The position numbers were made by a program, and so were the translations under genes. This document shows, piece after piece, positions 41,934 through 52,015 of a stretch of 64,000 bases of DNA. The stretch lies in assembly GCA_025929535.1 (NCBI GenBank), contig JAICLZ010000007.1, forward strand, positions 20,374 through 84,373, read 5' to 3'. Each line of letters begins with the position of its first letter. Position 1 is the first letter of the stretch. Below the pieces are notes generated by a model, which made no database searches, was not told the DNA's origin, and worked only from the letters and a program-made list of their open reading frames with translations. The DNA comes from Gemmatimonadaceae bacterium. Lineage in GTDB: Bacteria; Gemmatimonadota; Gemmatimonadetes; Gemmatimonadales; Gemmatimonadaceae.

Positions 41934-43592
41934 TCATCGCGAGTTCGTGTCGTCCGTCACAACGCGCCATACCGGGAATGCCTTGCCTGGCGCGAGCTCA
42001 CTGTCGAACACGTTCCAGGTCACGAGCCCGTCGTCGCTCTCGGGATCGAGGAGGTAGAGCGCGGCGATCGCCTGCGGTTGATCGCCGCGCACCATCAGCA
42101 TGTCGTTGGGCACCTGTGCGGTGGTGTCGTGCCAGCTCCCGGTGAGCTGCGCTTCGTGATGTCCCTGAAAGGCCTTCGGCTGCGTGTGTAGCGAGTCGAC
42201 CTCGAATCGGCTCACGCGCGCGGACGTCATCCCCGCTGCCGGACGCTCGACGCGAATTCCGTGCTCGCGAAGAAGGCTGATGGCGAGGGTGTCGCCGGCG
42301 GGGAGCAGCCACGCGCGCGGAATCGTGCGCGTGAGCACGGGCTCGAAGCGGTCGTACACCGGCATGGGCTGCGTTTTCATCACCCCGGTTCGGCGGAAGC
42401 CGCGCGGCACGCCCGGCTGCGTGAGCGACGAGTCGCCGGTGTGCGCCATCACCTCGAAGATGACCGGCAGCGTACGTGGCGCGGTGGTGAGGCGGGACCG
42501 GATTGGAATGGCCGCGCCGAAGGCTCCACGCGCGAGCTCCGCGTCCGCCGCGCTCCCGATCGCGCGGATCTTCGCCCCGCGCTCGGCCACGAGCGACAGC
42601 AGCTCGTGCACGAACGCGTACGTGGACTTCACGCGCCGCTCGAATGGATCGTGCGAATAGGCTTCGCTCAGGATCGAGATGCGCTGGCGAAGGCCGAAGT
42701 AGTTGGTGCCGAAGCGGGGGCGATGATCGTAGGTGAACCAGCCGCTCTTCACGGTGTCCGTGATGTCGCGCTCTTCGTACTGCGTGTCGAAGTTGCCGTA
42801 GTCGAACACCTCGAATCCATCGCGCGCCTTCATGCGCCGGCGCAGCTCGGGAAGCAGGGAGTCTCGCGTGTACGCACCGGCATCGCGCGCCGCAGGGTTG
42901 AGCGAGGGCGCGTAGGTGAGCGCGTAGCCGTGGAAGCTCCCATCGGTGGTGTGGAGATCCACGAACACATCGGGGTTCCACTTCTCGAACGCCGCCAGCG
43001 ACGCGCGCGTCTCGGGAGCCTCAGCCTTCACGTAGTCGCGATTCAGGTCGAGCATCTGCGCGTTCGGCCGCTGGCCCACGCTCTCCGGTCCGTTCTGCTC
43101 CGTGCGATTCACCGACTGCGGCTCGAAGCGCTCGTTGCCATCCGCGTTGTAGATCGGGACAGCGATGAGCACGATGGAGTCGAGCACGTTATTCCGCGTC
43201 GTCGCGAGATCGCGGACGAGCGCGAGCAGCGCTTCCTTCCCTTCGACCTCGCCCGCGTGGATGTTCGCCTGCACGTAGACGACTGGGCGGTTGAGCGCGC
43301 GTGCCTGCTCGGGCGTCGTCACCTGCGGGCGCGAGAGCACGAGCAGCGGCAGCACGCGTCCCTCGGTGGTGCGGCCGAGCTCCTGGCGCGACATCTGGAC
43401 ACCGAGGCGCTGGAGCGTGTCGATGAACGCGATCACATCGGCGTAGGTCGATGTCTCCGCGTACGACGTTCGCTCGGCCCTCGTGTGCGGCAGCCTGGAT
43501 GCGATCGGGGACTGCACGCGTTCGGGGGGCACACGGTGCGAGCACGCAATCGCCGTAATCAGCGCGCCCAGCGCCACCGCTTCGCGCCTCAC
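41934..43592 (-). CDS. secreted M14 family zinc carboxypeptidase
   Basis: This 552-residue protein has an export signal (MRREAVALGALITAIACSH), possibly a lipoprotein because a Cys follows at residue 17, though the preceding residues are not a canonical lipobox. Zinc-binding HAGEVEGK (HxxE) is in VQANIHAGEVEGKEAL, and the third His is in VFVDLHTTDGSFHG. The 4-bp overlap with the upstream S9 peptidase gene puts two exopeptidases in one unit. The second M14 protein in the window (5855-8179) is larger and only distantly similar. Confidence 0.87.
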   Translation of the reverse strand: MRREAVALGALITAIACSHRVPPERVQSPIASRLPHTRAERTSYAETSTYADVIAFIDTLQRLGVQMSRQELGRTTEGRVLPLLVLSRPQVTTPEQARALNRPVVYVQANIHAGEVEGKEALLALVRDLATTRNNVLDSIVLIAVPIYNADGNERFEPQSVNRTEQNGPESVGQRPNAQMLDLNRDYVKAEAPETRASLAAFEKWNPDVFVDLHTTDGSFHGYALTYAPSLNPAARDAGAYTRDSLLPELRRRMKARDGFEVFDYGNFDTQYEERDITDTVKSGWFTYDHRPRFGTNYFGLRQRISILSEAYSHDPFERRVKSTYAFVHELLSLVAERGAKIRAIGSAADAELARGAFGAAIPIRSRLTTAPRTLPVIFEVMAHTGDSSLTQPGVPRGFRRTGVMKTQPMPVYDRFEPVLTRTIPRAWLLPAGDTLAISLLREHGIRVERPAAGMTSARVSRFEVDSLHTQPKAFQGHHEAQLTGSWHDTTAQVPNDMLMVRGDQPQAIAALYLLDPESDDGLVTWNVFDSELAPGKAFPVWRVVTDDTNSR

Positions 43593-45787
43593 GGATTCAC
43601 GCGCTGCGCGGACGCGCCGAGCGTCTGCTCGACGAAGTTCGTGAGCAGGGTGAAGAGATGCGTGCGCGAGTTCCCGCCCGAGATGGCGTGCGTGCGCCCC
43701 GGATACACCATGAGCTCGAACTGCTTGTTCGCATCCTCGAGCTTGTCCACGAGCTGTATCGAGTTCTGCGGATGCACGTTGTCATCGCCCGTGCCGTGCA
43801 CGAGGAGATAGCTCGACGCGAGTCCCTTCACGTACGCCTGGGGAGCACCCTGTGCGTATCCGTCCGGGTTCTCCGCCGGCGTGCGCATGTAGCGCTCGGT
43901 GTAGATGTCATCGTAGAGGCGCCAATCGGTCACCGGCGCGACCGAGATCGCCGCACGGAACACCGCGCCGCCCCGGAAGGTCGACATCGCCGTCATGTAG
44001 CCGCCGTAGCTCCATCCCCAGATGCCGATGCGCGCGGGATCCACCCAGCGCTGCGCACCGAGCCATTTGGCGGCGGCGATCTGGTCGTCGGATTCGTGCA
44101 TCCCGAGATGCTCGTACACGATGTGGCGAAAGGCGCTGCCGCGCGCGCCAGTGCCACGATTGTCCACGCTCACCACCACGTAGCCCTTGCGCGCGAGCAG
44201 CTCGTGCCAGAGGTACCGGTCGCCGCCATAGTCATCGAGCACGGTCTGCGAACCCGGGCCGCCGTACACGTACATCAGCACTGGATATCTGCGCGTGCTG
44301 TCGAACGCCGGGGGGAGAATGCGGAAGGCGTTGAGCCTCGTGCCATCGGGCATCGGCACCTGGAAGAACTCCGGTGCGCGCGTGAGGCCCGCGAGCGTCT
44401 TCCGAAGTTCGGCGTTCGCCTCGAGCACGTGCCGTGCGTCAGCGGTGCCGAGCGAGACCAGCGACGCGGCGCCCGGGAGTTGCGCCGACGAGTGAATGTC
44501 GACCATGACGGCGCCGTCCGGCGAGATGCTCACGCGGTGCGAGCCCGGCTCGGCGGTCACGCGCATCTCGGAGCCGCCCTTGAGCGGATAGCGGAAGAGC
44601 TGTCGCTGCATTGGCGTGGGCGCGGCCGCGATTGCGTACACGTAGCCACGCTTCTCGTCCACGCTTGCGAGCGATGCGACATCCACACCGTCCCGTGTCA
44701 CGCGGCCCACGAGCGTGCCGTCGCGCCTGTAGAGATAGTACTGGCGCCAACCGCTGCGCTCGCTGGGCCAGAGAAACATCGTTCCGTTCGCGACCCAGCG
44801 CGGCGTGTCGTCGTCCACATCCACCCAGGCGGAACTGCGCTCCGTGAGCACCGTGCGTCCATCTCCGCTGGCGGCGCTGAGCATGAGGAGGTCGATCTGG
44901 TTCTGCGTGCGCGGCATGCGCTGGACGGCGACGCTGTCCGGCCCCGCCCACGCGAGGCTCGCAATGTACTCGCCGTCGCCCGTGTGCATCCACGTGGTTT
45001 GCCTGGTATCGGCGTTCACCACTCCCACGGTCACCTTCGCATTCCTGTCGCCGGGTCGCGGGTAGCGCTCGGGAATCATCTTCGCCACGAGCGACAGCTC
45101 ATCGACCATCGGAAAGATCGGCTCGGGCGACTGATCGAAGCGCCAGAAGGCGATCCGCTTCGAGTCCGGGCTCCAGCGAAATGCGTCGCGAATCGCGAGC
45201 TCCTCCTCGTACACCCAGTCACTCGTGCCGTTGATGATCACGTCGCTGCCATCGTTCGTGAGCGCGTGCTCCTCGTGCGTGGCGAGATCGGTGACGAAGA
45301 GATTGTTCGCGCGCACGAACCCGACGCGCTTTCCATCGGGGGAGAACGTCGCGAACATCTGCAGCCCCGCCGCGCTGGACAGCGGGGTCACCCGACCCGT
45401 GGCGACGTCGAGCACATCGTACACGCCGCGCGTGTTCTGCCGCCATACGCGAACGGAGTTGTGAAAGAGCAGGATCTTCGACGCGTCGTGCGAGATCGAG
45501 ATGCTCTCCACCTTGAGCTTCGTGCCGTTCGACACGAGCGACTGCGCGGGTGCGACGACCGTCGCTCCGGTGACGGCGCTCACGCGTACGATCTCGCTGG
45601 CACCGTCGGCGGTGGGGCGCAGATCGAAATAGGCGCTGCCATCCGCGAGCCACTGCGGCTCGGGCATGCGCGCGCCGGCGAACGCGCCGTGCGTGATGGC
45701 GTCGACGGTGAGCTCGCTTCCGCGCTGCGCGGCAGCGGGGAGTGCGGCGGCAAGAAGAGCCGCGAAAACGAACGGGGGAGTGCGCAT
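43589..45787 (-). CDS. secreted S9 family dipeptidyl peptidase IV-like protease
   Basis: The ATG at 45787 gives 732 residues with a signal peptide (FVFAALLAAALPAAAQ). The N-terminal half is a DPP4-type beta-propeller (ISHDASKILLFHNSVRVWRQ among its blades) containing EEELAIRDAFRW, whose paired Glu anchor the substrate N-terminus. The C-terminal hydrolase has Ser in GWSYGGYM, Asp in LVHGTGDDNVH and His in YPGRTHAIS. It should remove X-Pro or X-Ala dipeptides from peptide N-termini outside the cytoplasm. It overlaps the M14 gene by 4 bp. Confidence 0.92.
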   Translation of the reverse strand: MRTPPFVFAALLAAALPAAAQRGSELTVDAITHGAFAGARMPEPQWLADGSAYFDLRPTADGASEIVRVSAVTGATVVAPAQSLVSNGTKLKVESISISHDASKILLFHNSVRVWRQNTRGVYDVLDVATGRVTPLSSAAGLQMFATFSPDGKRVGFVRANNLFVTDLATHEEHALTNDGSDVIINGTSDWVYEEELAIRDAFRWSPDSKRIAFWRFDQSPEPIFPMVDELSLVAKMIPERYPRPGDRNAKVTVGVVNADTRQTTWMHTGDGEYIASLAWAGPDSVAVQRMPRTQNQIDLLMLSAASGDGRTVLTERSSAWVDVDDDTPRWVANGTMFLWPSERSGWRQYYLYRRDGTLVGRVTRDGVDVASLASVDEKRGYVYAIAAAPTPMQRQLFRYPLKGGSEMRVTAEPGSHRVSISPDGAVMVDIHSSAQLPGAASLVSLGTADARHVLEANAELRKTLAGLTRAPEFFQVPMPDGTRLNAFRILPPAFDSTRRYPVLMYVYGGPGSQTVLDDYGGDRYLWHELLARKGYVVVSVDNRGTGARGSAFRHIVYEHLGMHESDDQIAAAKWLGAQRWVDPARIGIWGWSYGGYMTAMSTFRGGAVFRAAISVAPVTDWRLYDDIYTERYMRTPAENPDGYAQGAPQAYVKGLASSYLLVHGTGDDNVHPQNSIQLVDKLEDANKQFELMVYPGRTHAISGGNSRTHLFTLLTNFVEQTLGASAQRVNP

Positions 45788-45906
45788 CGAGTCGGGGTCG
45801 AAGACGAGGAATTTTATCGGTGGGCTCGCCAGGCGGATAGGCCGCCACGGCATTGCGCGGACAGGGCACGGGGGCGATCATCGCGCAACCCTCAGCGGAG
45901 CCCAAG

Positions 45907-46239
45907 ATGCAGCAGGCCTTTACCACTACCGCGTTCACGATCGACGGCTACAGGATCACGCGATCGCTCGGCGTCGTGCGCGGAATCATCGTTCGCTCGC
46001 GATCCGTCGTCGGAAATCTGGGCGCGGCGTTGCAGACGATCGTGGGCGGCAACATCACGATCTACACGCAGCTATGCGAGAAGACGCGCAACGATGCCTT
46101 CGATCTCATGATGGGCCACGCCGCCGCGCTCGGCGCGAACGCGGTGATCGGCGTGCGCTACGACGCCACGGAGATCGGACAGGGCGTAACCGAGGTTCTG
46201 TGTTATGGCACGGCAGTGGTGGTGGAGCAGCCACAGTAG
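45907..46239 (+). CDS. YbjQ/UPF0145 family protein
   Basis: The ATG at 45907 (GGAG seven bases upstream) gives 110 residues. The sequence follows the YbjQ family: [40 protein letters not shown] and [17 protein letters not shown]. The fold is a small alpha/beta oligomer of unknown function, sometimes called heavy-metal-binding on weak evidence. The gene stands alone, divergent from the S9 peptidase and convergent with susD across a bidirectional terminator. Confidence 0.9.
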   Translation: MQQAFTTTAFTIDGYRITRSLGVVRGIIVRSRSVVGNLGAALQTIVGGNITIYTQLCEKTRNDAFDLMMGHAAALGANAVIGVRYDATEIGQGVTEVLCYGTAVVVEQPQ

Positions 46240-46248
46240 CGAAAACGA

Positions 46249-46290
46249 AGCGCGCAGCCCGCCGGCCTTCGGCGAGCTGCGCGCTCTTTC
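46249..46290. terminator. bidirectional terminator between ybjQ-like gene and susD
   Basis: AGCGCGCAGC (46249-46258) pairs perfectly with GCTGCGCGCT (46276-46285), with a nested GCCG/CGGC hairpin inside. CTTTCGTT follows on the plus strand and CTTCGTTTTC on the minus strand, so it can stop transcription from both convergent genes. Confidence 0.8.
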
Positions 46291-46307
46291 GTTCGAAATC
46301 GCCGACG

Positions 46308-47705
46308 TTACGGCGCCGGGCAAGGGTTGGGGTCGTTGGGATTGCGGAAGCCATCGATGCCCGCGCCGCTCACGACGTCGCCACCGTGCTGCAGCTGCTC
46401 GGTGGACGAAGGCGTGTTCGCGTTGCTCGCCTCCTCTCCGGAGCCGTAGTAGAACCTCCCCGGAATTTCGTGACCGAAGGTTGCGGACGGGAACGCCGTG
46501 AGCGCCGGAATGCACGTGCGCTTGTAGTCGTTCCACACTTCCACGTTCTGGAAGAGCGCGATGTACTTCTCCGTCATGATCGACTGCATGGTAGCCGGGA
46601 TCGACGAGAGTCCGTTGCTCGACCGCTCCTGATCCAGGAACGGCTGCGCAGCCGATGCGCCGTGGAGAGCGAAGTTCGCCTCGGCGAGGATCAGTGAGTT
46701 CTCGTCGCTGGTGATGATCGGCTGGCGGAAGGTGGCGGCGTTCCGCGACCCCTTGATTCCGGAGATGCCGTTGGCGCCCACCGAGCCGTTGACGTCCACA
46801 CCTCCGTAGTTGCCGTTCGGAGTCTTTCCGAAGTACTGTGCGCGCCGGGGATCGCTCTGCGCGTTCATGATGTTGACGAGCGTCGCACCGGCCACGAGAT
46901 CATCGCCGAAGCCCGATGAGACCTGGAATTGATTCCACGCGTTCCGCTCGAGCGTTGCGCTCGTGTGGAAGGTGGTGAAGTCGCCGTCGTGCGAGCTGAT
47001 GCCGTTCGTTGCCGCATCGATGGCCTTCTGGTACTCGGTGTTCCCCCGCACCTCCACCATGTGCAGATGGTAGCGCGCCTTGAGCGTGTTCGCTGCGGCG
47101 GTCCATTTCGCGACGTCGCCACCGTACACGAAGTCGTTCGGCCCGGGGCCCGGTCCCGCACCCGCCAGATCGGTGATCGCCTGATCGAGCTTCGCCTCGA
47201 TGTCGTCGTAGACCTGCAGCTGCGGATCGTAGTGTGGCTGCAGGACGTCACTCGCAGCCTCGCGATAGGGAATGTCCCCCCAGACATCGGCGGCGGTGCC
47301 GATCACCAGGGCCTCCCACACCTCCGCGACGCCCTTGAACTGCAGGTCGCCGTCGGCTGCGGCACTCGCTTCGATGTTCTTGATGTCGAGCAGTCCGCCG
47401 CCGCCGTACACGCCGGCGAATTCGGGATTGGTGGTGGCATTCGTGATCGCGTACTGGCTCTCCTGGTCCACGAAGCGGCCGCCCACGCCCTGGCACTGCT
47501 GCATCCAGAGACAGACGATGAACGGCGCGTTGCCTTCCTGCTCCAGAAATTGTGCAGCCTGCACCGAGGTGAAGAGTTGAAGGCGTGTGGCGCTTGCCGG
47601 ATTGTTGGGATCCGTGCTCGCCTTCTTGTCGGTGAGGAAGCTGGTGCACGCCGCGACGGTGACCGTGAGCGACACGGCTCCCGCGAGCATCAATGACTTT
47701 CGCAT
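46308..47705 (-). CDS. SusD/RagB-like outer-membrane nutrient-binding lipoprotein
   Basis: This 465-residue protein has a lipoprotein signal (LTVTVAACTSF, Cys20). SusD-like helical repeats follow, including FKGVAEVWEALVIGTAADVW, GDIPYREA and KWTAAANTLKARYHLHMV. SusD proteins sit on the cell surface over a SusC barrel and capture oligosaccharides or peptides. The partner lies 19 bp upstream in the same direction. The ligand cannot be inferred; there is no glycoside hydrolase beside it, while peptidases are abundant in the window. An RBS GGAGG precedes the start. Confidence 0.9.
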   Translation of the reverse strand: MRKSLMLAGAVSLTVTVAACTSFLTDKKASTDPNNPASATRLQLFTSVQAAQFLEQEGNAPFIVCLWMQQCQGVGGRFVDQESQYAITNATTNPEFAGVYGGGGLLDIKNIEASAAADGDLQFKGVAEVWEALVIGTAADVWGDIPYREAASDVLQPHYDPQLQVYDDIEAKLDQAITDLAGAGPGPGPNDFVYGGDVAKWTAAANTLKARYHLHMVEVRGNTEYQKAIDAATNGISSHDGDFTTFHTSATLERNAWNQFQVSSGFGDDLVAGATLVNIMNAQSDPRRAQYFGKTPNGNYGGVDVNGSVGANGISGIKGSRNAATFRQPIITSDENSLILAEANFALHGASAAQPFLDQERSSNGLSSIPATMQSIMTEKYIALFQNVEVWNDYKRTCIPALTAFPSATFGHEIPGRFYYGSGEEASNANTPSSTEQLQHGGDVVSGAGIDGFRNPNDPNPCPAP

Positions 47706-47724
47706 GTGCGAGTCCTCCGGTCGG

Positions 47725-50700
47725 TTAGCGGTTGAGGCCGAGCGTGATCACGAACGAGCGCGTCTGCGGCTGATTGAAGTAGTCGAGGCCCAGCGAGTGG
47801 CCGGTGGCCCCGCCGAGATTCGTCTCCGGATCGTAGCCGGTGTACTTGGTCCACGTCTTGAGATTGCGGCCGGCGACCCGCAGATCGATCGTCGAGAGGC
47901 CCAGGGTGCTCTTCACGAAGTGTGAGTCGAACGTGTAGCCGATCGAGATCTCACGCAGCTTCACGTAGCCGCCATTCTCGTTGAACGGCTCATTGAAGCC
48001 GGCGAAGAAGAGCGCGGGAGATTCGGAGAACCAGTTCACGCCGATCGGCACAGCCGTGCCGGCGCCCGGTCCGACGACGGGACCATCGTACCAGCCGCCC
48101 TGACCGAACGTCTTGAGATTGCCCGAGCACACCGTGTTGCCGGCTGCGTCGAAGGTGCAGTCGGCGCGCTGCTGCGTGTCCTTGTGGGTGCCGTAGGCGT
48201 AGAGCGCGCCTTTGGTGCCGTTGTTGATCACGCCGCCATGCTTGAAGTCGAGAAGGCCGGAGAACTGGAACTTCTTGACCGTGAGCGCCGTGCGGAGACT
48301 CCCGGTCCACTTCGGATTCGGGTCGCCGATGACGCGCTGATTCGGATCGCCGACCGGGAATCCGTCGGGTCCGATGTACGTCGCGCCCTTGGGCTGTCCT
48401 GCGCACACCGTTGCGAGGTCGACGCCGCTGATCACGGCGCCCATTCCCTCGGGACTGATGCCGCACTTGGCCCATCCGAAGTCGTACATCACGCCGATCG
48501 GCTGGCCCTTGATGGCGACTTCCTGCGGCGTCGTGTAATTCGGATCGAGCTGGACGAAGTTGGCACCGAGCAGATCGAGCACCGTGCTGCGGTTCCGCGC
48601 CCATTGCGCACCGACCTCCCAGGTGAGGTTCGGTCGGGTGATCGGCCGGACGTTCGCCGTCACCTCGAAGCCCGTGTTCCGGAACTTCGCCCCCTGCTGG
48701 ACCTGCTGAAAATATCCGGAGGACGACGCGAGCTGCTGCGTGAGGATCACGTTGGTCGTCGTCGCGTGATAGTACGTGAGGCCGAGATCGGCCTTGTCCT
48801 TGAAGAGACCGAAATCGAACCCGCCTTCGAACTCGCGGGTCCGTTCGGGAACGAGTGATGGCGTCGCCTTCTGAATGCTCGACGCGAGCCCGCCGAATCC
48901 GGCGTACGTCGGCGTGGCGCCGACACCCTGCGAGATCGTTCCGAACGGCGTGGTCGACGTGAACGTCTGTGTGGTGAGATACGGCAGCGGCTCCTGCCCC
49001 GCCTCGCCGTACGCAGCGCGCAGCTTGCTGAACGACACTCCGGGAATCGGCAGCACCTTGGAGAACGTCCACGACATGCTGGCCTTCGGGAACCACGCGC
49101 GAAGGTGATTCCGGTCGTACGTGGATGAGCCGTCGTTCCGCAGCGCTCCCGTCAGGTAGAGCTGGTCGAAGAGATCGGCCGTCGCCTGGCCGAAGAAGCC
49201 GACGTTCCTGATCTCCTGAATGATGTCGAGCGAGGGGTCGCGATTGACCGTGTTGATGAGATTGAACGGCTCCGCCGCAACCAGCGTGCGGCCGACGTCG
49301 GAGAGTTGGCGATAGTTCCGGTCATCGACCGTGTTGCCGAGCGTGAACGTGCCGGCGAAGCTGGGACTGAAGGTGTGCGATGCCGTCGCCGTCAAATTGT
49401 GGTTCAGCTCGTAGTTGACGATTTTCCCCTCGGTGACGCGGCCTGCGGGCGCCGGTGCCGTGGAGCCCTGCGGAATGCCCTCGAGGCGCTCGTCCGTGTA
49501 GTAGTCGCCCCCCAGCACGTAGTTGATCTTCAGCCAGTCGGTCGCGTCGAAGTTCGCGTTCAGGTTGCCGAACACGCGTCCGAGCTGCGAATTGTGGGTT
49601 CCCTCGTTGAGCGTCCAGAACGGATTGTTCCATCCGCGATCGCTCGCGATGTCGAACGCCGTCGGATGCTGGAAGCGGAAGGTGATCTGCCCGTTGTCGC
49701 CCTTGTACGGCTGGTTGTTCCAGTTCGGCGGCGTGCGCAGAAGCCCGAGCTGAAGTCCGTTCGTGTTGTTCCCGCGCTCCACGTAGTTCCCGCGCGTATC
49801 GGCGAAGGACACGTTGCCGCCGACATCGAACCGGTCGGTCAGCTTCTGCGTGGCCTTGAGGCGGATCGTGGATCGCTGATAGTTGTTGTTCGGACCTTCG
49901 AAGATGCCGCGATCGTACAGATACGAGCCGCTGAGGAAGAACGAGGTGCGGTCGTTACCGCCGGAGATCGAGAGGTTGTTGTCCGTCGTGTGGCCGGTGA
50001 CGTACGCCTCGTTGGAATGGTCGTACACCTTCTCGCCGGTCACGGTGAGATCGGGACCCCAGCTCGTGCGGCAGAAGAAGTTGCCGATGTTGTCGCACGC
50101 CGTAGGGTCGGGATTGCCGGCTGCGTCGGCGTTCAGCTCCTGGGGCGACTGCCCGTAGTATCCCTGCCCGTAGCGCGTCTGCAGCGGATAGTGGTCGGTG
50201 ATCTTGTCGAGGGAGAGCTTGCTCTGGAGCGAGTAGCGCGTGGCACCCGCCTTTCCACTCTTGGTGGTGATCAGCACCACGCCCTGCCCTGCGCGCGCGC
50301 CGTACAGTGCACCGGCGGCTGCTCCCTTCAGAATCTCGATGTTCTCGATGTCGTTCGGGTTGATGTCCGCGGCGCGGTTCTGATGCGCAGTCCCTTCGAT
50401 CTCACCCGCGGTCAGGCCGTCGACCGGATTGAAGTTGGTGGTGGAGACGCTGCTGTTGTCGATCGGCACGCCATCCACCACGAACAGCGGCTGGCTGTTC
50501 CCCGAGGCGAGGCTGCGCGTGCCTCGAATGCGAATGTACGATCCCGCGCCCGGCTCGCCGCTCGCCTCGGTCACCTCGACGTTCGGTGCCTTTCCCGCGA
50601 GCGACTCGACGATGTTGGATTCGTTGCTTCGCGTGATGGAGGTCGAGTCGACATGGTTGCGCACGTTCCCCAGCTTCTCCGCCGCCGTCGATGTGCCCGT

Positions 50701-51060
50701 GCCCGTGATGACGATCTCGCCCAACCGCAGCGGATTCGCGGCGAGCACGAAGTCGTGCGTGATCGGCGCGGTTCCCAGCGTGACCGGTGTCGCCACCGAC
50801 TTGTAGCCAATGAGCCGCGCCACGAGGCTCGCGGTCTGTCCGTTCGCGCGCGCGGCCGGCACGACCAGTGTGTAGCGGCCGTCGTCGCGCGTGATGGTGC
50901 CAATGCCCATCCCATCCAGCAGCACGCTCGCCGACGCGAGCGGGGTCCCGGCGTCGCTCGTGACGCGGCCGGTGATGGTGGTTCCCTGGGCACGCGCCGC
51001 CGCAGCGGCAAGCACAAGGAAGGCGAGCGAAGCACCAGCCTGACGAAGCTTCGATTTCAT
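47725..51060 (-). CDS. SusC/RagA-type TonB-dependent outer-membrane receptor
   Basis: The ATG at 51060 has an ideal GGAGG box and gives 1111 residues. After a signal peptide (LAFLVLAAAAARAQ) comes a carboxypeptidase-like beta domain (TTITGRVTSDAGTPLASASV), then the plug (SIVESLAGKAP-type segment with SYIRIRGTRSLA and LFVVDGVPIDNS) and a long 22-strand barrel ending FNQPQTRSFVITLGLNR. It imports a substrate held by SusD using TonB energy. A run of direct repeats upstream may bind the neighbouring response regulator. Confidence 0.93.
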   Translation of the reverse strand: MKSKLRQAGASLAFLVLAAAAARAQGTTITGRVTSDAGTPLASASVLLDGMGIGTITRDDGRYTLVVPAARANGQTASLVARLIGYKSVATPVTLGTAPITHDFVLAANPLRLGEIVITGTGTSTAAEKLGNVRNHVDSTSITRSNESNIVESLAGKAPNVEVTEASGEPGAGSYIRIRGTRSLASGNSQPLFVVDGVPIDNSSVSTTNFNPVDGLTAGEIEGTAHQNRAADINPNDIENIEILKGAAAGALYGARAGQGVVLITTKSGKAGATRYSLQSKLSLDKITDHYPLQTRYGQGYYGQSPQELNADAAGNPDPTACDNIGNFFCRTSWGPDLTVTGEKVYDHSNEAYVTGHTTDNNLSISGGNDRTSFFLSGSYLYDRGIFEGPNNNYQRSTIRLKATQKLTDRFDVGGNVSFADTRGNYVERGNNTNGLQLGLLRTPPNWNNQPYKGDNGQITFRFQHPTAFDIASDRGWNNPFWTLNEGTHNSQLGRVFGNLNANFDATDWLKINYVLGGDYYTDERLEGIPQGSTAPAPAGRVTEGKIVNYELNHNLTATASHTFSPSFAGTFTLGNTVDDRNYRQLSDVGRTLVAAEPFNLINTVNRDPSLDIIQEIRNVGFFGQATADLFDQLYLTGALRNDGSSTYDRNHLRAWFPKASMSWTFSKVLPIPGVSFSKLRAAYGEAGQEPLPYLTTQTFTSTTPFGTISQGVGATPTYAGFGGLASSIQKATPSLVPERTREFEGGFDFGLFKDKADLGLTYYHATTTNVILTQQLASSSGYFQQVQQGAKFRNTGFEVTANVRPITRPNLTWEVGAQWARNRSTVLDLLGANFVQLDPNYTTPQEVAIKGQPIGVMYDFGWAKCGISPEGMGAVISGVDLATVCAGQPKGATYIGPDGFPVGDPNQRVIGDPNPKWTGSLRTALTVKKFQFSGLLDFKHGGVINNGTKGALYAYGTHKDTQQRADCTFDAAGNTVCSGNLKTFGQGGWYDGPVVGPGAGTAVPIGVNWFSESPALFFAGFNEPFNENGGYVKLREISIGYTFDSHFVKSTLGLSTIDLRVAGRNLKTWTKYTGYDPETNLGGATGHSLGLDYFNQPQTRSFVITLGLNR

Positions 51061-51222
51061 GTGTCCTCCTTCCGCAATCGCGGAAGACAGTGGGTGCGCC
51101 TGCGTGTAGGCGCCGCCGGGTGCGCTTCGCGCAACGTGCGGCGAAGGTCCGGGACGTGCCCGTACCCCTGCAACCTGGAGGACGTGGTTGGGTGAGCGCT
51201 GCTGTGTTGGCGATGCTCGCAC

Positions 51223-51323
51223 GGAACTCTCACGTGCGAGGCGGAACTGTCAGCGCGCGGTCAGCATCGCGTCACGATTCTGCGCAGAACAATCAGCGCC
51301 CGATCAACGTTCGATCAGCGCTC
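51223..51323. promoter_or_regulatory. direct-repeat array upstream of susC (candidate response-regulator boxes)
   Basis: Three 11-bp units, AATCAGCGCCC, GATCAACGTTC and GATCAGCGCTC, run head to tail at 51291-51323. The last overlaps the stop of the response-regulator gene. Further left, GGAACTCTCA and GGAACTGTCA (51223, 51243) recur at 20 bp, with extra GTCAGC/GTCACG elements between. OmpR-family regulators bind direct repeats spaced about one helical turn. Confidence 0.45.
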
Positions 51324-52007
51324 GAAGCGGTATCCGGTTTTCCGAACGGTGAGAAAGTGGCGGGGTGAGCTGGGATCATCTTCCAGCTTGCGGCGCAGCT
51401 CGACGATGTGCGTGTCGATGGTGCGGCTCACCATCGCCGGCTTGTAGCCCCACACCTCGCGCAGCAGCTCGGAGCGCTGGGCAACGGAGCCGTCGCGGCG
51501 CACGAGCGCCATCAGCAGGTCGAACTCCTTGGGCCGGAGCGATACCGGCGCTCCCTGTCGCAGCACGAGACGCTTCGAGGGATGCACCTCGATGGTGCCG
51601 AATCTGACCGCGGCATCGTTCGCCTCCGCGGCGCTCGTCGATTGCCGCGAGCGGCGCAGCAGCGCATCCACGCGCGCGAGCAGCTCGATGAGGCTGAACG
51701 GCTTCGTCACGTAGTCATCGGCGCCCCAGCGAAAGCCGCGCACCTTCTCCGCCTCGTCCGAGCGCGCCGTGAGAATGAGCACGGGCATGTGCAGCCCTTC
51801 GCCGCGCACGGCACGCAGCAGTAGATAGCCATCCATCTTCGGCAGCATCAGGTCGAGCACGATCAGATCGGGACGCGAGGAGCGCGCGAGCGCGAGCCCG
51901 CGCTCGCCGTCGAGCGCGACGCCCACCTCGTGTCCCTCGAGCTCGAGATTCGTTCGCAGTGCACGCGCGAGATCGGCGCTGTCCTCTACTACCAGTATCC
52001 TCGCCAT
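51315..52007 (-). CDS. OmpR-family DNA-binding response regulator
   Basis: This 230-residue protein has a receiver domain (1-120) with the acidic pair VVEDS, phosphoacceptor Asp52 in LIVLDLMLPKMDG, switch Thr in LTARS and Lys in VTKPFS. The C-terminal winged helix has LRPKEFDLLMALVRRDG and RTIDTHIVELRRKL. It follows its kinase by 8 bp. The nearest target is susC, 254 bp downstream, whose upstream region holds 11-bp direct repeats. Confidence 0.94.
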   Translation of the reverse strand: MARILVVEDSADLARALRTNLELEGHEVGVALDGERGLALARSSRPDLIVLDLMLPKMDGYLLLRAVRGEGLHMPVLILTARSDEAEKVRGFRWGADDYVTKPFSLIELLARVDALLRRSRQSTSAAEANDAAVRFGTIEVHPSKRLVLRQGAPVSLRPKEFDLLMALVRRDGSVAQRSELLREVWGYKPAMVSRTIDTHIVELRRKLEDDPSSPRHFLTVRKTGYRFER

Positions 52008-52015
52008 GACTCCTC

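Noticed and set aside
43658..46111. An 817-codon open frame antisense to the S9 peptidase
   Set aside because: The opposite strand encodes a complete DPP4-like protein with intact catalytic triad; the antisense product is Arg/His/Ala-rich with no motif.
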